DNA of 64,000 nt, taken from CAZPWF01 sp964590725 (GTDB lineage Bacteria > Patescibacteriota > Saccharimonadia > Saccharimonadales > JACQNP01). Below, one piece after another: positions 42,893-52,304 of this stretch. Made by a program: the position numbers and the translations under genes. The number at the start of each line of letters is the position of its first letter. The first letter of the stretch is position 1. The DNA lies in assembly GCA_964590725.1 (NCBI GenBank), contig CAZPWF010000002.1, positions 1 through 64,000 on the forward strand, written 5' to 3'. The notes beneath the pieces are model-generated. The model was not told the origin of the DNA. It saw only the letters and a list, made by a program, of their open reading frames with translations, and did not search any database.

Positions 42893-44310
42893 GCCAGTGG
42901 TCAAGTATTTCTGATATCGCTTTGGGGGTTCAGTCTTCTAAACTTTCGGCAGTGAAACTTGTTGAAAAAGCTTTAAAAACTATTGACGATCACAATGAGT
43001 TCAATGCTGTCGTTTCGTTAACAAAAGACCGTGCATTAGAACGAGCCAAAGAGGTTGATCGGCGAGTAGAAAAGGGTGAAAAAGTTGGCCGTTTGTGTGG
43101 AGTCCCCTTTATAGCTAAAGACAATTTTTTGACATTTGGTTCTGATACCACTGCGGCGAGCAACATCTTGAAGGGTTTTAATGCTCCATATCAAGCGACG
43201 GCTATAGAGAAACTCGAAGCCGAAGGTGCGATTTGTGTTGCTAAAGCCAATCTTGATGCTTTTGCGCATGGCTCTAGTACTGAAAACAGTGACTTTATGG
43301 TAACAAAGAATCCACACGATAAAACAAGGGTGCCAGGCGGTTCGTCTGGTGGATCTGCAGCAGCGGTTATTCTCGATATGGTGCCATTTGCACTAGGAAC
43401 TGACACCGGCGGTTCAATAAGACTACCTGCAGCTTATTGTGGTGCAGTAGGATTTAAGCCGACGTATGGTTTGGTATCTCGTTCGGGTGTTGTTGCTATG
43501 GCTAGTAGTACCGATGTTATAGGCCCGTTAACTCGCACTGTTGAGGATGCTGCCTTGGTATTGGATTGCATGGCTGGACGAGATCCACTAGACAGTACTA
43601 CTATTGAACGAGACAAAGTTCCCTATACTACACTAGACACTCCGCTCAAGGGTGCTCGTATAGGTGTAGTAAAAGAGTACTTCGCTGATGGGTTGGAAGC
43701 TGATGTAAAGATAAGTATAGAAAAAGCCATAGCCCAACTAGAAAAAGCTGGCGCAACGGTAGATGAAGTAAGTTTATCTTCTTTACCCAGCGCTCTGGCT
43801 TGTTACTACATAATTATGCCTGCTGAGGTCAGCAGTAATCTGAGCCGCTATGACGGGCAGCGATATGGATTCTCGCATCCTGAGGCTAAAACCCTCGATG
43901 AAAGTTATTTATGGTCAAGAAGCGAAGGTTTTGGGCACGAGGCAAAGCGCCGCATTATGATCGGTGCATATGTTTTGAGTAGTGGCTATTACGATGCTTA
44001 TTATAGAAAAGCCCAACAGCTAAGAACGAAACTTATTTCAGAATTCGAAGAGGCATTTAGCGACCATGATTTTTTGGTGGGACCAACTGCACCTAATGTT
44101 GCTTTTGAAATTGGCGTCAATGAAGATCCACTACAGATGTATCTTACTGATATTATGACTGTTGCTTCTAATCTAGTTGGAGTGCCCTCTATAAGTATCC
44201 CGGCAGGTCAGGTTGATAATCTTCCTGTAGGATTGCAGTTGATAGCGCCCCGCACTCATGATCGTCAATTATTATCAGTCGCAAATAAGGCAGAGGAGAT
44301 TATCGTATGA
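42889..44310 (+). CDS. gatA: Asp/Glu-tRNA amidotransferase subunit A
   Basis: 473 aa amidase-signature protein. The Ser-cisSer-Lys triad is complete: K77 (AKDNF), S152 (GGSSGGSAAA) and S176 (GTDTGGSIRLPA). It releases ammonia from glutamine and channels it to GatB for conversion of Glu-tRNA(Gln) and Asp-tRNA(Asn). GTG start at 42889 overlaps gatC by 4 nt; its stop overlaps the next gene by 4 nt. Confidence 0.96.
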   Translation: MSQWSSISDIALGVQSSKLSAVKLVEKALKTIDDHNEFNAVVSLTKDRALERAKEVDRRVEKGEKVGRLCGVPFIAKDNFLTFGSDTTAASNILKGFNAPYQATAIEKLEAEGAICVAKANLDAFAHGSSTENSDFMVTKNPHDKTRVPGGSSGGSAAAVILDMVPFALGTDTGGSIRLPAAYCGAVGFKPTYGLVSRSGVVAMASSTDVIGPLTRTVEDAALVLDCMAGRDPLDSTTIERDKVPYTTLDTPLKGARIGVVKEYFADGLEADVKISIEKAIAQLEKAGATVDEVSLSSLPSALACYYIIMPAEVSSNLSRYDGQRYGFSHPEAKTLDESYLWSRSEGFGHEAKRRIMIGAYVLSSGYYDAYYRKAQQLRTKLISEFEEAFSDHDFLVGPTAPNVAFEIGVNEDPLQMYLTDIMTVASNLVGVPSISIPAGQVDNLPVGLQLIAPRTHDRQLLSVANKAEEIIV

Positions 44311-44738
44311 GTCCAGAATTGATTTTAATTATTACTTTTGGGGTTATAGTTACGGCCGTATTGATAGCTGTGATTTACAGGAAAGTTCCAAAGCGTTTAA
44401 AATCTGCAAATTATAATAGCCAATGGAAAGAATTGCAGAGTTTGTGCAAAGACAAAAAAACATGGCCAGATGCACTAGTTGCGGCCGACTCTCTGCTCGA
44501 TAAAGCACTCAAGAAGCGTAAATTTAAGGGTAAAACCATGGGTGAGCGAATGGTGTCAGCCCAAAAGATTTTTACCGATAATGATGGTATTTGGTTTGCT
44601 CACAATTTATATAAGAAAGTCGCATCACAAGAGATTAGCCGTTTGAAAGAGATAGACATAAAAGAAGCGTTAGTTGCATATCGTCAAGCTTTAAGAGACA
44701 TAGGAGCATTGAGCAGTGATCAGCCCAAAAAGGTATAA
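44307..44738 (+). CDS. Membrane-anchored protein inserted between gatA and gatB
   Basis: 143 aa. One N-terminal membrane helix (residues 4-25), then a basic helical cytoplasmic domain with QWKELQSLCKDKKTWPDALV, DSLLDKALKKRKFKGKTMGERM and EISRLKEIDIKEALVAYRQAL. No known family recognised; the helix-rich domain suggests a protein- or RNA-contacting role. Overlaps gatA by 4 nt and gatB by 23 nt, so expression is tied to the amidotransferase. Confidence 0.8.
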   Translation: MSPELILIITFGVIVTAVLIAVIYRKVPKRLKSANYNSQWKELQSLCKDKKTWPDALVAADSLLDKALKKRKFKGKTMGERMVSAQKIFTDNDGIWFAHNLYKKVASQEISRLKEIDIKEALVAYRQALRDIGALSSDQPKKV

Positions 44739-46164
44739 AGGTTATATCCCGACTATAGGTGTTGAATGTCACGTTCAATTGCGAACTAAGACTAAACTTT
44801 TTGCTGCCGTAGAAAATGACGCCAGAGATGCCGCACCTAATACGCTTGTCAGCCATATTTGTCTTGGTATGCCTGGTGCTCTGCCCGTACTTAATGAAAA
44901 GGCCTTAGAGTATGCTTCTCGTTCAGGCTTTGCCCTACATGTTCGTCCTCAGCCTTATAGCGTCTTTGAGCGTAAACACTATTTCTATCCAGACCTTCCT
45001 AAGGGCTACCAGATAACACAATTAAGTCAGCCAATTGTCGTGGGCGGTTACGTGGATATTGTTGCAGACGGTGTGCCCTATAAAGTGCGCATAAATCGTG
45101 TTCAAATAGAAGAAGACGCAGGCAAGAGCACACACCCTAGTGGAAAAGATTATAGTCTTGTTGATCTGAATCGTGCTGGTACGCCACTTCTTGAAATTGT
45201 TTCCGAGGCAGATATGCATAGTGCAGTTGAAGCTAAGGCTTATGCTTACGAGTTGTGGCTTTTGATGCGCTATGCAGAAGTTTCAGATGCAGATTTGTAC
45301 CACGGGAACATGCGTTTTGATGTTAATGTTAGTGTTAGCAAGAATCCAGACGAACTTGGCTTACGCACGGAAACAAAAAATATTAATAGCTTTAAAGCTG
45401 TTGAAAAATCAGTTGAATACGAAATCAAACGGCAAGTTGAACTACTTGAAGATGGTAAGCCTGTTGTTCAGGAAACTCGTGGTTGGGACGATGCAAAACA
45501 GAAAACATTTAGTCAACGCAGCAAAGAAGATGCCCATGATTATAGATATTTTCCTGATCCTGATATCCCGCCTGTTGTTCTTAGCGAAGACTATATTTCA
45601 GAAATCGAAAAAAATATGCCCAAAATGCCACATGAATACCGCGATATGCTTGAAAGCATCAATATTGATCGCTCAACAATTGACGTAATCATTGCCGACC
45701 CAAGGTCTAGCAAGCTTATTGAAACTATAAATACTCAATGTGGCTCAGATCATGCGCGAAGAGTTGCTCTATGGATAGTTAATACTAATAATACTGAAGA
45801 ATCTAACTCAGAAAGCCAGCCTTTTGTGGTTACGTGGCAGAACGCGGTAAAATTGTCTCAACTTGTAGTCGACAGTAGGTTGAGCTCTACGGCAGCCAAG
45901 GAAATATGGGTGGAAATATTTCAGAATAATACAGACGCAGAAGATGTCGCTAAAGATAGGAATTTACTTCAGCTATCAGATGAAGGCGAGATTGAAAAAA
46001 TAGTGGCTCAAGTTTTGGAAGATAATAAGCAAGCAGCAGATGATGTTAGGGGTGGTGAAATGAAGGCAATAGGTTTTCTTGTGGGTCAAGTCATGAAAGC
46101 TTCACAGGGCAAGGCCAACCCAGGACTGGCTCAAAACTTAATTAAAAAACAGCTTGGTATCTAG
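44716..46164 (+). CDS. gatB: Asp/Glu-tRNA amidotransferase subunit B
   Basis: 482 aa. GatB core: PTIGVECHVQLRTKTKLF, a glycine-rich AGTPLLEIVSEADM region, RFDVNVSV, FKAVEKSVEYEI and RYFPDPDIPP, then the C-terminal helical and YqeY-like tail domains. It phosphorylates the mischarged tRNA and adds ammonia. The GTG start at 44716 has AGGAG 9 bases upstream and begins 23 nt inside the preceding gene. Confidence 0.95.
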   Translation: MISPKRYKGYIPTIGVECHVQLRTKTKLFAAVENDARDAAPNTLVSHICLGMPGALPVLNEKALEYASRSGFALHVRPQPYSVFERKHYFYPDLPKGYQITQLSQPIVVGGYVDIVADGVPYKVRINRVQIEEDAGKSTHPSGKDYSLVDLNRAGTPLLEIVSEADMHSAVEAKAYAYELWLLMRYAEVSDADLYHGNMRFDVNVSVSKNPDELGLRTETKNINSFKAVEKSVEYEIKRQVELLEDGKPVVQETRGWDDAKQKTFSQRSKEDAHDYRYFPDPDIPPVVLSEDYISEIEKNMPKMPHEYRDMLESINIDRSTIDVIIADPRSSKLIETINTQCGSDHARRVALWIVNTNNTEESNSESQPFVVTWQNAVKLSQLVVDSRLSSTAAKEIWVEIFQNNTDAEDVAKDRNLLQLSDEGEIEKIVAQVLEDNKQAADDVRGGEMKAIGFLVGQVMKASQGKANPGLAQNLIKKQLGI

Positions 46165-46952
46165 TTTTCGGCCGAACGGTCGCCTGACATAATTCTCATA
46201 CCACGCTTTACCGGCTCAGGAACTAGATCTATTAGGTTAAGTGCAGAGTCGCCAATGGAACGTAAAGTAGACTCTAACTGAGAGCTGCTAGCGCGCGTAA
46301 ATCTCTCAATATTTCTAAAACCATCAAGATAGTAGATAGGCTTGACCAAAACGTCGCAATCTACAGCCTCGTCTATTACTAAGTCTTTGGACAAGTACTT
46401 CGTTAGAATCTGTCGACTGGTTCTTCTATAGTCTCTAAATGATATATTAGTACCAGCTAGCTGGCATGTCTCTGCATAAAATCTAAAGGAATTAATTAAA
46501 AATCCGGGGTAGGTTCCAAAAACGTTTGCAATGTCGGCCATACAGGTTAATTTTTCTTCTGGAGTTTCTGGGATAGCATCGAGGTGAGTTTTTAATACAC
46601 AGCCCCTAACACCTTTTATAAATTGATCGCTCATATTTATTTCAGAAAGTACTTCACCTGCGATATCGGCGGAGTAGGCTTCTTTTGACTCGTATTTCTT
46701 TGGTAATTCTTTGGCAACGTTTGCATCATGAAAAAGCACGGCGCTGCCAACCATTAATTTATCGATATTAATTTTACCGGACTTTTCATACTGTGCGCAC
46801 CGATTAAGTGCAAAATTATAACTATATAAAATATGCCCGCTCCAATTATGGTATGGTAGCTCGGGTTGCATGAATGGTTTTGCTAACGTCTTTAACCTTT
46901 CAAGAGCCTCATATGTCTCGATTTCTTTATCTAATTTAATTTCTTCACTCAT
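46161..46952 (-). CDS. HD-domain phosphohydrolase-like protein
   Basis: 263 aa. Candidate HD metal ligands in order: H (LPYHNWSGHIL), HD (AVLFHDANVAKEL, about residue 74), H (CVLKTHLDAIPE) and D (CMADIANVFG). The arrangement H...HD...H...D fits the HD superfamily, acting on nucleotides or phosphate esters. The C-terminal 60 residues (GFRNIERFTRASSSQ onward) are a separate helical part. Overlaps the gatB end by 4 nt. TACAAT lies 12 bases before the ATG. Confidence 0.75.
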   Translation of the reverse strand: MSEEIKLDKEIETYEALERLKTLAKPFMQPELPYHNWSGHILYSYNFALNRCAQYEKSGKINIDKLMVGSAVLFHDANVAKELPKKYESKEAYSADIAGEVLSEINMSDQFIKGVRGCVLKTHLDAIPETPEEKLTCMADIANVFGTYPGFLINSFRFYAETCQLAGTNISFRDYRRTSRQILTKYLSKDLVIDEAVDCDVLVKPIYYLDGFRNIERFTRASSSQLESTLRSIGDSALNLIDLVPEPVKRGMRIMSGDRSAEN

Positions 46953-47006
46953 AACTAAATCACAATTGTACTACCAGAAACATTATCTGCAAGCATAAAC
47001 ACTGCA

Positions 47007-47015
47007 TGGTAATAT
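47007..47015 (+). promoter_or_regulatory. Extended -10 for leaderless galU
   Basis: TGGTAATAT (-10 TAATAT 47010-47015), 7 bases before ATG 47023, no ribosome binding site. Confidence 0.55.
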
Positions 47016-47022
47016 AGAAGTA

Positions 47023-47910
47023 ATGAATAAAAAACCTGTCAGAAAAGCAGTTATCGCAGCGGCCGGTTTCGGCACACGTTTTCTTCCTCAAACAAAAGCA
47101 ATGCCCAAGGAAATGCTACCACTGGTAGATAAGCCTGTTATTCAGTACATAGTCGAAGAGTTAGTAGAAGCGGGTATTGAAGACATAGTGATTGTTACTG
47201 GTTATCATAAGCGATCAATAGAAGATCATTTTGATCATATGAGCGCAGAATTAAGGTTAAATCTTAAACAGGGTGGCAAAACTGAGTTACTTGAAGAAAC
47301 TAAACGAATTTCTAATTTGGCCAACTTCGCATATATTAGGCAAAAAGGTCCGTACGGTAACGGCACTCCGTTATTGAACGTCGAACATTTAATTGGAGAT
47401 GAACCATTTATATACACCTGGAGTGATGATTTTTTTGTAGCATCGCCGTCTAGATTTAGACAAATGATAGAAATATATAATCAGTATGGCTCAAGTGTAT
47501 TGAGTGCTATGCAAGCACAAGATCCAAAAGATTATGATCGTTATGGGTTCGCCAGCGGACAACAAATTAATGATGGGCTTATTTCGATCGACACAATAGT
47601 TGAGAAACCTGGTCATGAGAATGCGCCATCAGATTTAGCGACAGTAAGTGGCTTTTTATTGACGCCAGATATATTTAAGTATCTACACGAAGCGGTGGAC
47701 AAACTTCGAGAAGGTCAAGAATTTTATACCAATGATGCCTTAAAACTAATGATTGCAGACAATAAGCAAGTACTCGCCTATAAAGTTCGTCATGGTAAAT
47801 ACTACGACGCAGGAAATAAGTTAGAATACTTAAAAACAGTTGTTGATTTTGCGCTTAAACATGAAGATTTAAACGAAGATTTTCTAGCATACCTTAGAGC
47901 CATAGTATAG
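47023..47910 (+). CDS. galU: UTP--glucose-1-phosphate uridylyltransferase
   Basis: 295 aa. Nucleotide-binding AAAGFGTRFLPQTKAMPKEM (residues 12-31), then VDKPVIQYIVEELVEAG, VTGYHKRSIEDHFD, the metal-binding TWSDDFF and the C-terminal VRHGKYYDAGNKLEYLKTV. Makes UDP-glucose for envelope polysaccharides and glycolipids. The GH63-like and lipid enzymes in the window could use related sugars. Confidence 0.95.
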   Translation: MNKKPVRKAVIAAAGFGTRFLPQTKAMPKEMLPLVDKPVIQYIVEELVEAGIEDIVIVTGYHKRSIEDHFDHMSAELRLNLKQGGKTELLEETKRISNLANFAYIRQKGPYGNGTPLLNVEHLIGDEPFIYTWSDDFFVASPSRFRQMIEIYNQYGSSVLSAMQAQDPKDYDRYGFASGQQINDGLISIDTIVEKPGHENAPSDLATVSGFLLTPDIFKYLHEAVDKLREGQEFYTNDALKLMIADNKQVLAYKVRHGKYYDAGNKLEYLKTVVDFALKHEDLNEDFLAYLRAIV

Positions 47911-47925
47911 ATTTGTATATTATGG

Positions 47926-47931
47926 TATAAT
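47926..47931 (+). promoter_or_regulatory. -10 box for leaderless transcript of the gene at 47938
   Basis: TATAAT at 47926-47931, preceded by TGG (extended -10), 6 bases before ATG 47938, no ribosome binding site. Confidence 0.65.
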
Positions 47932-47937
47932 TATATT

Positions 47938-48180
47938 ATGAATGAGGCAGAACAAGTATTAGTAATAATCTTATCAAGTGCACTAGCAGTATTCTTAGTG
48001 CTAGGAATAATCACACTTATATTGAGCATACAAGTACTAAAAAGCTTCAAAAGACTCTCTGCAAAAGCAGAAGAAATTGGCGATAAAGTCGAAGAAACAG
48101 TACGAACAATGTCTGTATTTAAGGCATTGGCATCGATAACAGGTGTTCTTAATAACATTACACGAAGTAAAAGGAGTTAA
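47938..48180 (+). CDS. Small single-helix membrane protein preceding YtxH
   Basis: 80 aa. A strong membrane helix (residues 5-30; AEQVLVIILSSALAVFLVLG), then a charged coiled-coil helix LKSFKRLSAKAEEIGDKVEE and a short C-terminus. The form resembles DUF948-type proteins that accompany YtxH proteins. It is cotranscribed with the YtxH-like gene, 4 bp downstream. Confidence 0.75.
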   Translation: MNEAEQVLVIILSSALAVFLVLGIITLILSIQVLKSFKRLSAKAEEIGDKVEETVRTMSVFKALASITGVLNNITRSKRS

Positions 48181-48184
48181 TGAC

Positions 48185-48598
48185 ATGGCAAAGAATAATA
48201 CTAATTTAGCATTGGGCGTAATAGTTGCTGCCGCTGTAGGTTATGCAGCCGGTTTGTTAACTGCGCCAAAAAGTGGCAAGGAAACCCGTGAAGACATAAA
48301 AAAAGTCGCCATTAACACAAAAAGACAGCTAGAAGTTAAGCTAAAATCTTTAAGTGCTGATGCTTCACAGCTGCTTAAAGACGCTAACACGCGCCTGAAG
48401 ACACTTTCTGGGGCAGCTAAAACTGAGCTTAAAGAAGCAATCGTACGCGCCCAGATGGCTAAAGATAAGGCCAGAGAGGTATTGAGCGCTCTTCATGAGG
48501 GTGAAGCAGATGACGAAGATCTCAACAATGCGGTTCAAGATTTAAAGACTTCACTTCAACACCTTAAAATCTACGCATCTAAGTCACAAGAAGATTAG
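48185..48598 (+). CDS. YtxH-domain general-stress-like protein
   Basis: 137 aa from ATG 48185 (AAAAGGAG upstream; an earlier in-frame start lies inside the preceding gene). N-terminal YtxH signature: one membrane helix, LGVIVAAAVGYAAGLLTAPK, followed by SGKETREDIKK; then a long amphipathic coiled coil (35-135). In Bacillus the family belongs to the general stress regulon; here function is unknown. Confidence 0.85.
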   Translation: MAKNNTNLALGVIVAAAVGYAAGLLTAPKSGKETREDIKKVAINTKRQLEVKLKSLSADASQLLKDANTRLKTLSGAAKTELKEAIVRAQMAKDKAREVLSALHEGEADDEDLNNAVQDLKTSLQHLKIYASKSQED

Positions 48599-48684
48599 TT
48601 AGCTGTTCGTAAAACCAAAGCGTTGTAATTAATAGTGTCGAAAAGAAGGCGCCAATTGATTAAAATGTAGTAGAGAGGGTATAG

Positions 48685-51600
48685 GTGTCGAAAACTACAT
48701 TATTAGCAAGTGACTACGTTCACTTACATAATCATACGCATTATAGTTTGCTTGACGGACTTACAAAGGTTCCGGCATTAGTTGCTGGAGTAAAAGAATT
48801 GGGTATGAATGCCGTAGCTGTAACTGACCATGGCACGTTATCCGGTATTATTGAATTTTACAAAGAGGCTAATGCTGAGGGTATTAATCCTATACTTGGC
48901 ATGGAGGCTTATGTTGCTGCACGCTCAATGCTTGACAAGGAAGCCGGTAAAGATAAAGTCTATTATCATCTTATTATTCTGGCGATGAATAATACTGGAT
49001 ATCAAAACTTAATGAGGTTAAGTACAGAGGCAAACTTAAACGGTTTTTATTATAAGCCACGTATTGACCATGATCTTTTAGAGCGTTACAGTGAGGGGCT
49101 TATAGTCTTGAGTGGATGTATTGGTGGTGAGGTTGCCGATGCGTTGCGTCAAGAACAGTATGACAAAGCAAAGGAAACAGCAGCGTGGTATAAATCTGTT
49201 TTTGGTGATCGTTATTATCTTGAAGTGCAGGATCATGGTCACCCCGATCACCCTACCCGATGGGACGAACAAGTTAAAGTTAATGAACAAATCTTCTTAT
49301 TATCCAAGGAGCTCGATATCCCATGTGTATTAACTTGTGACGCGCATTATCTGAAGCACGAAGATCAAGATGCTCATGAAGTATTATTGTGTGTTCAGAC
49401 CGGTTCATTCTTGGCTGACGAAAAACGGATGTCATTAAAGGACATGGAACTCCATTTAACAGATCCGAAGGAGCTCATTGCGAGATGGGGTAAAACGAAC
49501 CCGGATATAATACTCAACACATCTTTAATCTCTAAGCGTTGCCATGTAGATATTGAACTAGGAAAAATTCTTATACCGAAATTTGATGTGCCTAACGGCA
49601 AGTCCGAACAGTCTTACTTAGAAGAATTAGTTTATCAAGGATTGGCTTGGCGTTATGCTGATATCGAAGAAGCCAAAGCGTATAAAATGAGTATCCAAGA
49701 AGTCAAGAAGTTACTTTCAAGACCCGTTTCCGAGAGAGTTAAGTTCGAACTAGGTGTTATTAGCCAGATGGGGTTTAATGGTTATTTTTTGATCATACAA
49801 GATTTTGTAAATTGGGGTAAAGAACAGGGAATCGTGTTTGGCCCAGGTCGAGGCAGTGCTGCCGGGTCGATAATTTCTTATGCACTACGTATTACCGAAC
49901 TTGATCCGCTTAAATATGACCTATTGTTCGAGCGCTTTTTAAACCCAGACCGTATTTCGATGCCTGATATAGACATAGATATTCAAGATTCCAGACGGGA
50001 CGAAGTAATTCAATATTGTGTTGCTAAATATGGCGATAGTCGAGTTGCAAATATTGTTACCTTTGGTAAGATGGCTGCACGAAATGCTGTGCGAGACGTA
50101 GCTAGAGTCTTACAGGTTCCGTATGCAGAAGCAGATCGTCTTGCGAAAATGATTCCACCACCAGTCCAAGGAAGACATATTCCGCTACATAAATCACTTC
50201 AAGACGACAATGATCTGAAAAACGAATACGAGTCAAGTGAGCAGTCTAGAACTATATTTGACCTTGCTGTTCAACTTGACGGAACAATTAGGAGCCACGG
50301 TGTTCATGCTGCTGGCGTTGTGATTGCTCCTGATGATATCGTAAAGTTTGTGCCTCTCGAAATGGCACAAAAAGGGGTGGTTGCTACACAGTATTCCATG
50401 AACCCAGTAGAAGAACTAGGGCTGTTAAAAATGGATTTTTTGGGCCTCTCTAACCTAACAATTATAAAAAACACATTACGTATTATTAAAAAAGTGTATG
50501 GTGTTGATATAGACGTCAACGCTTTGTCTCTTGATGATAAAAAAACATTTGAGCTTTTGCAAAAAGGTGACACAACAGGAGTATTTCAGTTTGAATCTGC
50601 AGGAATGAAACGCTATCTAAAAGAATTAAAACCTACTGTTTTTGACGACATTATCGCTATGGGTGCGCTTTATCGACCGGGACCTTTAACGGCTGGCTTA
50701 ACTCAAAGATTTATAAATCGTAAGAACAAAATAGAGCCAATATCCTTTGAAGACGAAAGCATGAGGTCAGCGCTTGAATCGACCTATGGTGTTCTGGTTT
50801 ATCAGGAACAAGTAATGCGTATTGCTCAAGATATGTGTGGCTTCACTGGCGGTGAAGCGGATACGCTCCGAAAGGCAATTGGAAAGAAGAAACGCGACGT
50901 CATGGCTAAGATGAAGCAACAATTCATTGATGGTGCGATCACAACTTCTGGCGTGACTAAGCAATTGGCCGAAAAATTCTGGAAAGATCTTGAGGGCTTT
51001 GCTGACTACGCGTTCAATAAATCGCATTCTGCGTGCTATGGTATGATCTCATTTCAAACTGCCTATCTTAAGGCCCACTATCCTTCGGCTTTCATGGCCG
51101 CACTTATGACGAGTGATTACGATGATACAGATAGGCTGGCAATTGAAATTAATGAATGTAAACACATTGGTATCGATGTATTGCCCCCTGATGTTAATCA
51201 GTCTTTTGTTGAGTTTGCTGTTGTTCCGGAAACTAACCAGATTCGCTTCGGTTTATCCGCGATAAAGAACGTTGGAACAGGTGCCGTTGAAGAGATTTTG
51301 CGGGCACGAGAAGCTGGTGAATTTGCTTCACTAGAGGACTTCTTTGAACGCGTGAGCACTCGCGTAGTTAATCGTAAGGTACTCGAAAGTTTGGCTAAGT
51401 CTGGAGCGTTCGATGTGTTTCATAACAGATCCTTCTTGCTTCATAATCTTGACGTACTGCTTGCTTATGCGAACAAGGAGCAAAAACAAAAATTGTCTGG
51501 TCAAACCGATTTGTTTGGGGCAGAAGACGAAGTTACTGTTCGGCCCAAGTTACAGCTACAGGAGCCAACGGAAGAGATTCCGATGCGCGAGCAATTAGTG

Positions 51601-52302
51601 TGGGAACGGGAGCTGTTGGGTATATATCTTAGTCAACATCCTCTAGAAAACTATAAAGAAATGTTATCAGAGCTAACAGTGCCGCTTATTGATATAAAGC
51701 CAGAGCATGACAACAAAACAGTAAGTGTTGGTGGCGTGATTTTGGAATCCAAGGAAATCACCACTAAAAATGGCCAAAAAATGGCTTTTGTTACCATTGC
51801 TGATACTGTGTCAGAGATTGAGCTAATCCTCTTCCCAAATATTTATCAGCAGACGATAGGTATTTGGGAGCGTGACCGTGTAGTACTCGCAAAAGGTAAA
51901 ATAAGTGCCAAAGATAAAGAAGGCAACGTCACTCAAGAGCTAAAGATATTGATCGATGATGCTCGGGAAATTACTCACGAACAAGCCACAGCTTATCAAC
52001 CAATTGGAAAAACACAAAAAAAACCAAAAGCGAAAAAAGCTGTTGAATCTACCTCAAAATCGACAAAACCAGTATCTCCAAAACGCATCTACATACGCAT
52101 GAAATCAAGTGGCGATACAGGTCTTTTAATGAACATAAGAGAAATAATTACAACATCTCCCGGATCCGTGGAGGTTGTTTTGGTGCTCGGAGACGATTCA
52201 GATAAACAGGCAATCCGCTTACCTCAAAAGACCAGTGATTCATCGGAGGTTATCGAATCTATTAATGCAATAGTAGGCTCCGACAACGTACGTTATATGT
52301 AA
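48685..52302 (+). CDS. dnaE: DNA polymerase III alpha subunit
   Basis: 1205 aa replicative polymerase. PHP domain at the N-terminus (VHLHNHTHYSLLDGL, AVTDHGTLSG), palm with the catalytic aspartates D428 and D430 (PDIDIDIQDSRRDEV), the fingers/HhH region (YQEQVMRIAQDMCGFTGGEA, ADTLRKAIGKKK), tandem HhH, OB fold (1000-1090) and a C-terminal tail. The linker ending in QKKPKAKKAVESTSKSTK is lysine-rich. GTG start at 48685 with GAGAGGG upstream. Confidence 0.97.
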   Translation: MSKTTLLASDYVHLHNHTHYSLLDGLTKVPALVAGVKELGMNAVAVTDHGTLSGIIEFYKEANAEGINPILGMEAYVAARSMLDKEAGKDKVYYHLIILAMNNTGYQNLMRLSTEANLNGFYYKPRIDHDLLERYSEGLIVLSGCIGGEVADALRQEQYDKAKETAAWYKSVFGDRYYLEVQDHGHPDHPTRWDEQVKVNEQIFLLSKELDIPCVLTCDAHYLKHEDQDAHEVLLCVQTGSFLADEKRMSLKDMELHLTDPKELIARWGKTNPDIILNTSLISKRCHVDIELGKILIPKFDVPNGKSEQSYLEELVYQGLAWRYADIEEAKAYKMSIQEVKKLLSRPVSERVKFELGVISQMGFNGYFLIIQDFVNWGKEQGIVFGPGRGSAAGSIISYALRITELDPLKYDLLFERFLNPDRISMPDIDIDIQDSRRDEVIQYCVAKYGDSRVANIVTFGKMAARNAVRDVARVLQVPYAEADRLAKMIPPPVQGRHIPLHKSLQDDNDLKNEYESSEQSRTIFDLAVQLDGTIRSHGVHAAGVVIAPDDIVKFVPLEMAQKGVVATQYSMNPVEELGLLKMDFLGLSNLTIIKNTLRIIKKVYGVDIDVNALSLDDKKTFELLQKGDTTGVFQFESAGMKRYLKELKPTVFDDIIAMGALYRPGPLTAGLTQRFINRKNKIEPISFEDESMRSALESTYGVLVYQEQVMRIAQDMCGFTGGEADTLRKAIGKKKRDVMAKMKQQFIDGAITTSGVTKQLAEKFWKDLEGFADYAFNKSHSACYGMISFQTAYLKAHYPSAFMAALMTSDYDDTDRLAIEINECKHIGIDVLPPDVNQSFVEFAVVPETNQIRFGLSAIKNVGTGAVEEILRAREAGEFASLEDFFERVSTRVVNRKVLESLAKSGAFDVFHNRSFLLHNLDVLLAYANKEQKQKLSGQTDLFGAEDEVTVRPKLQLQEPTEEIPMREQLVWERELLGIYLSQHPLENYKEMLSELTVPLIDIKPEHDNKTVSVGGVILESKEITTKNGQKMAFVTIADTVSEIELILFPNIYQQTIGIWERDRVVLAKGKISAKDKEGNVTQELKILIDDAREITHEQATAYQPIGKTQKKPKAKKAVESTSKSTKPVSPKRIYIRMKSSGDTGLLMNIREIITTSPGSVEVVLVLGDDSDKQAIRLPQKTSDSSEVIESINAIVGSDNVRYM

Positions 52303-52304
52303 CT

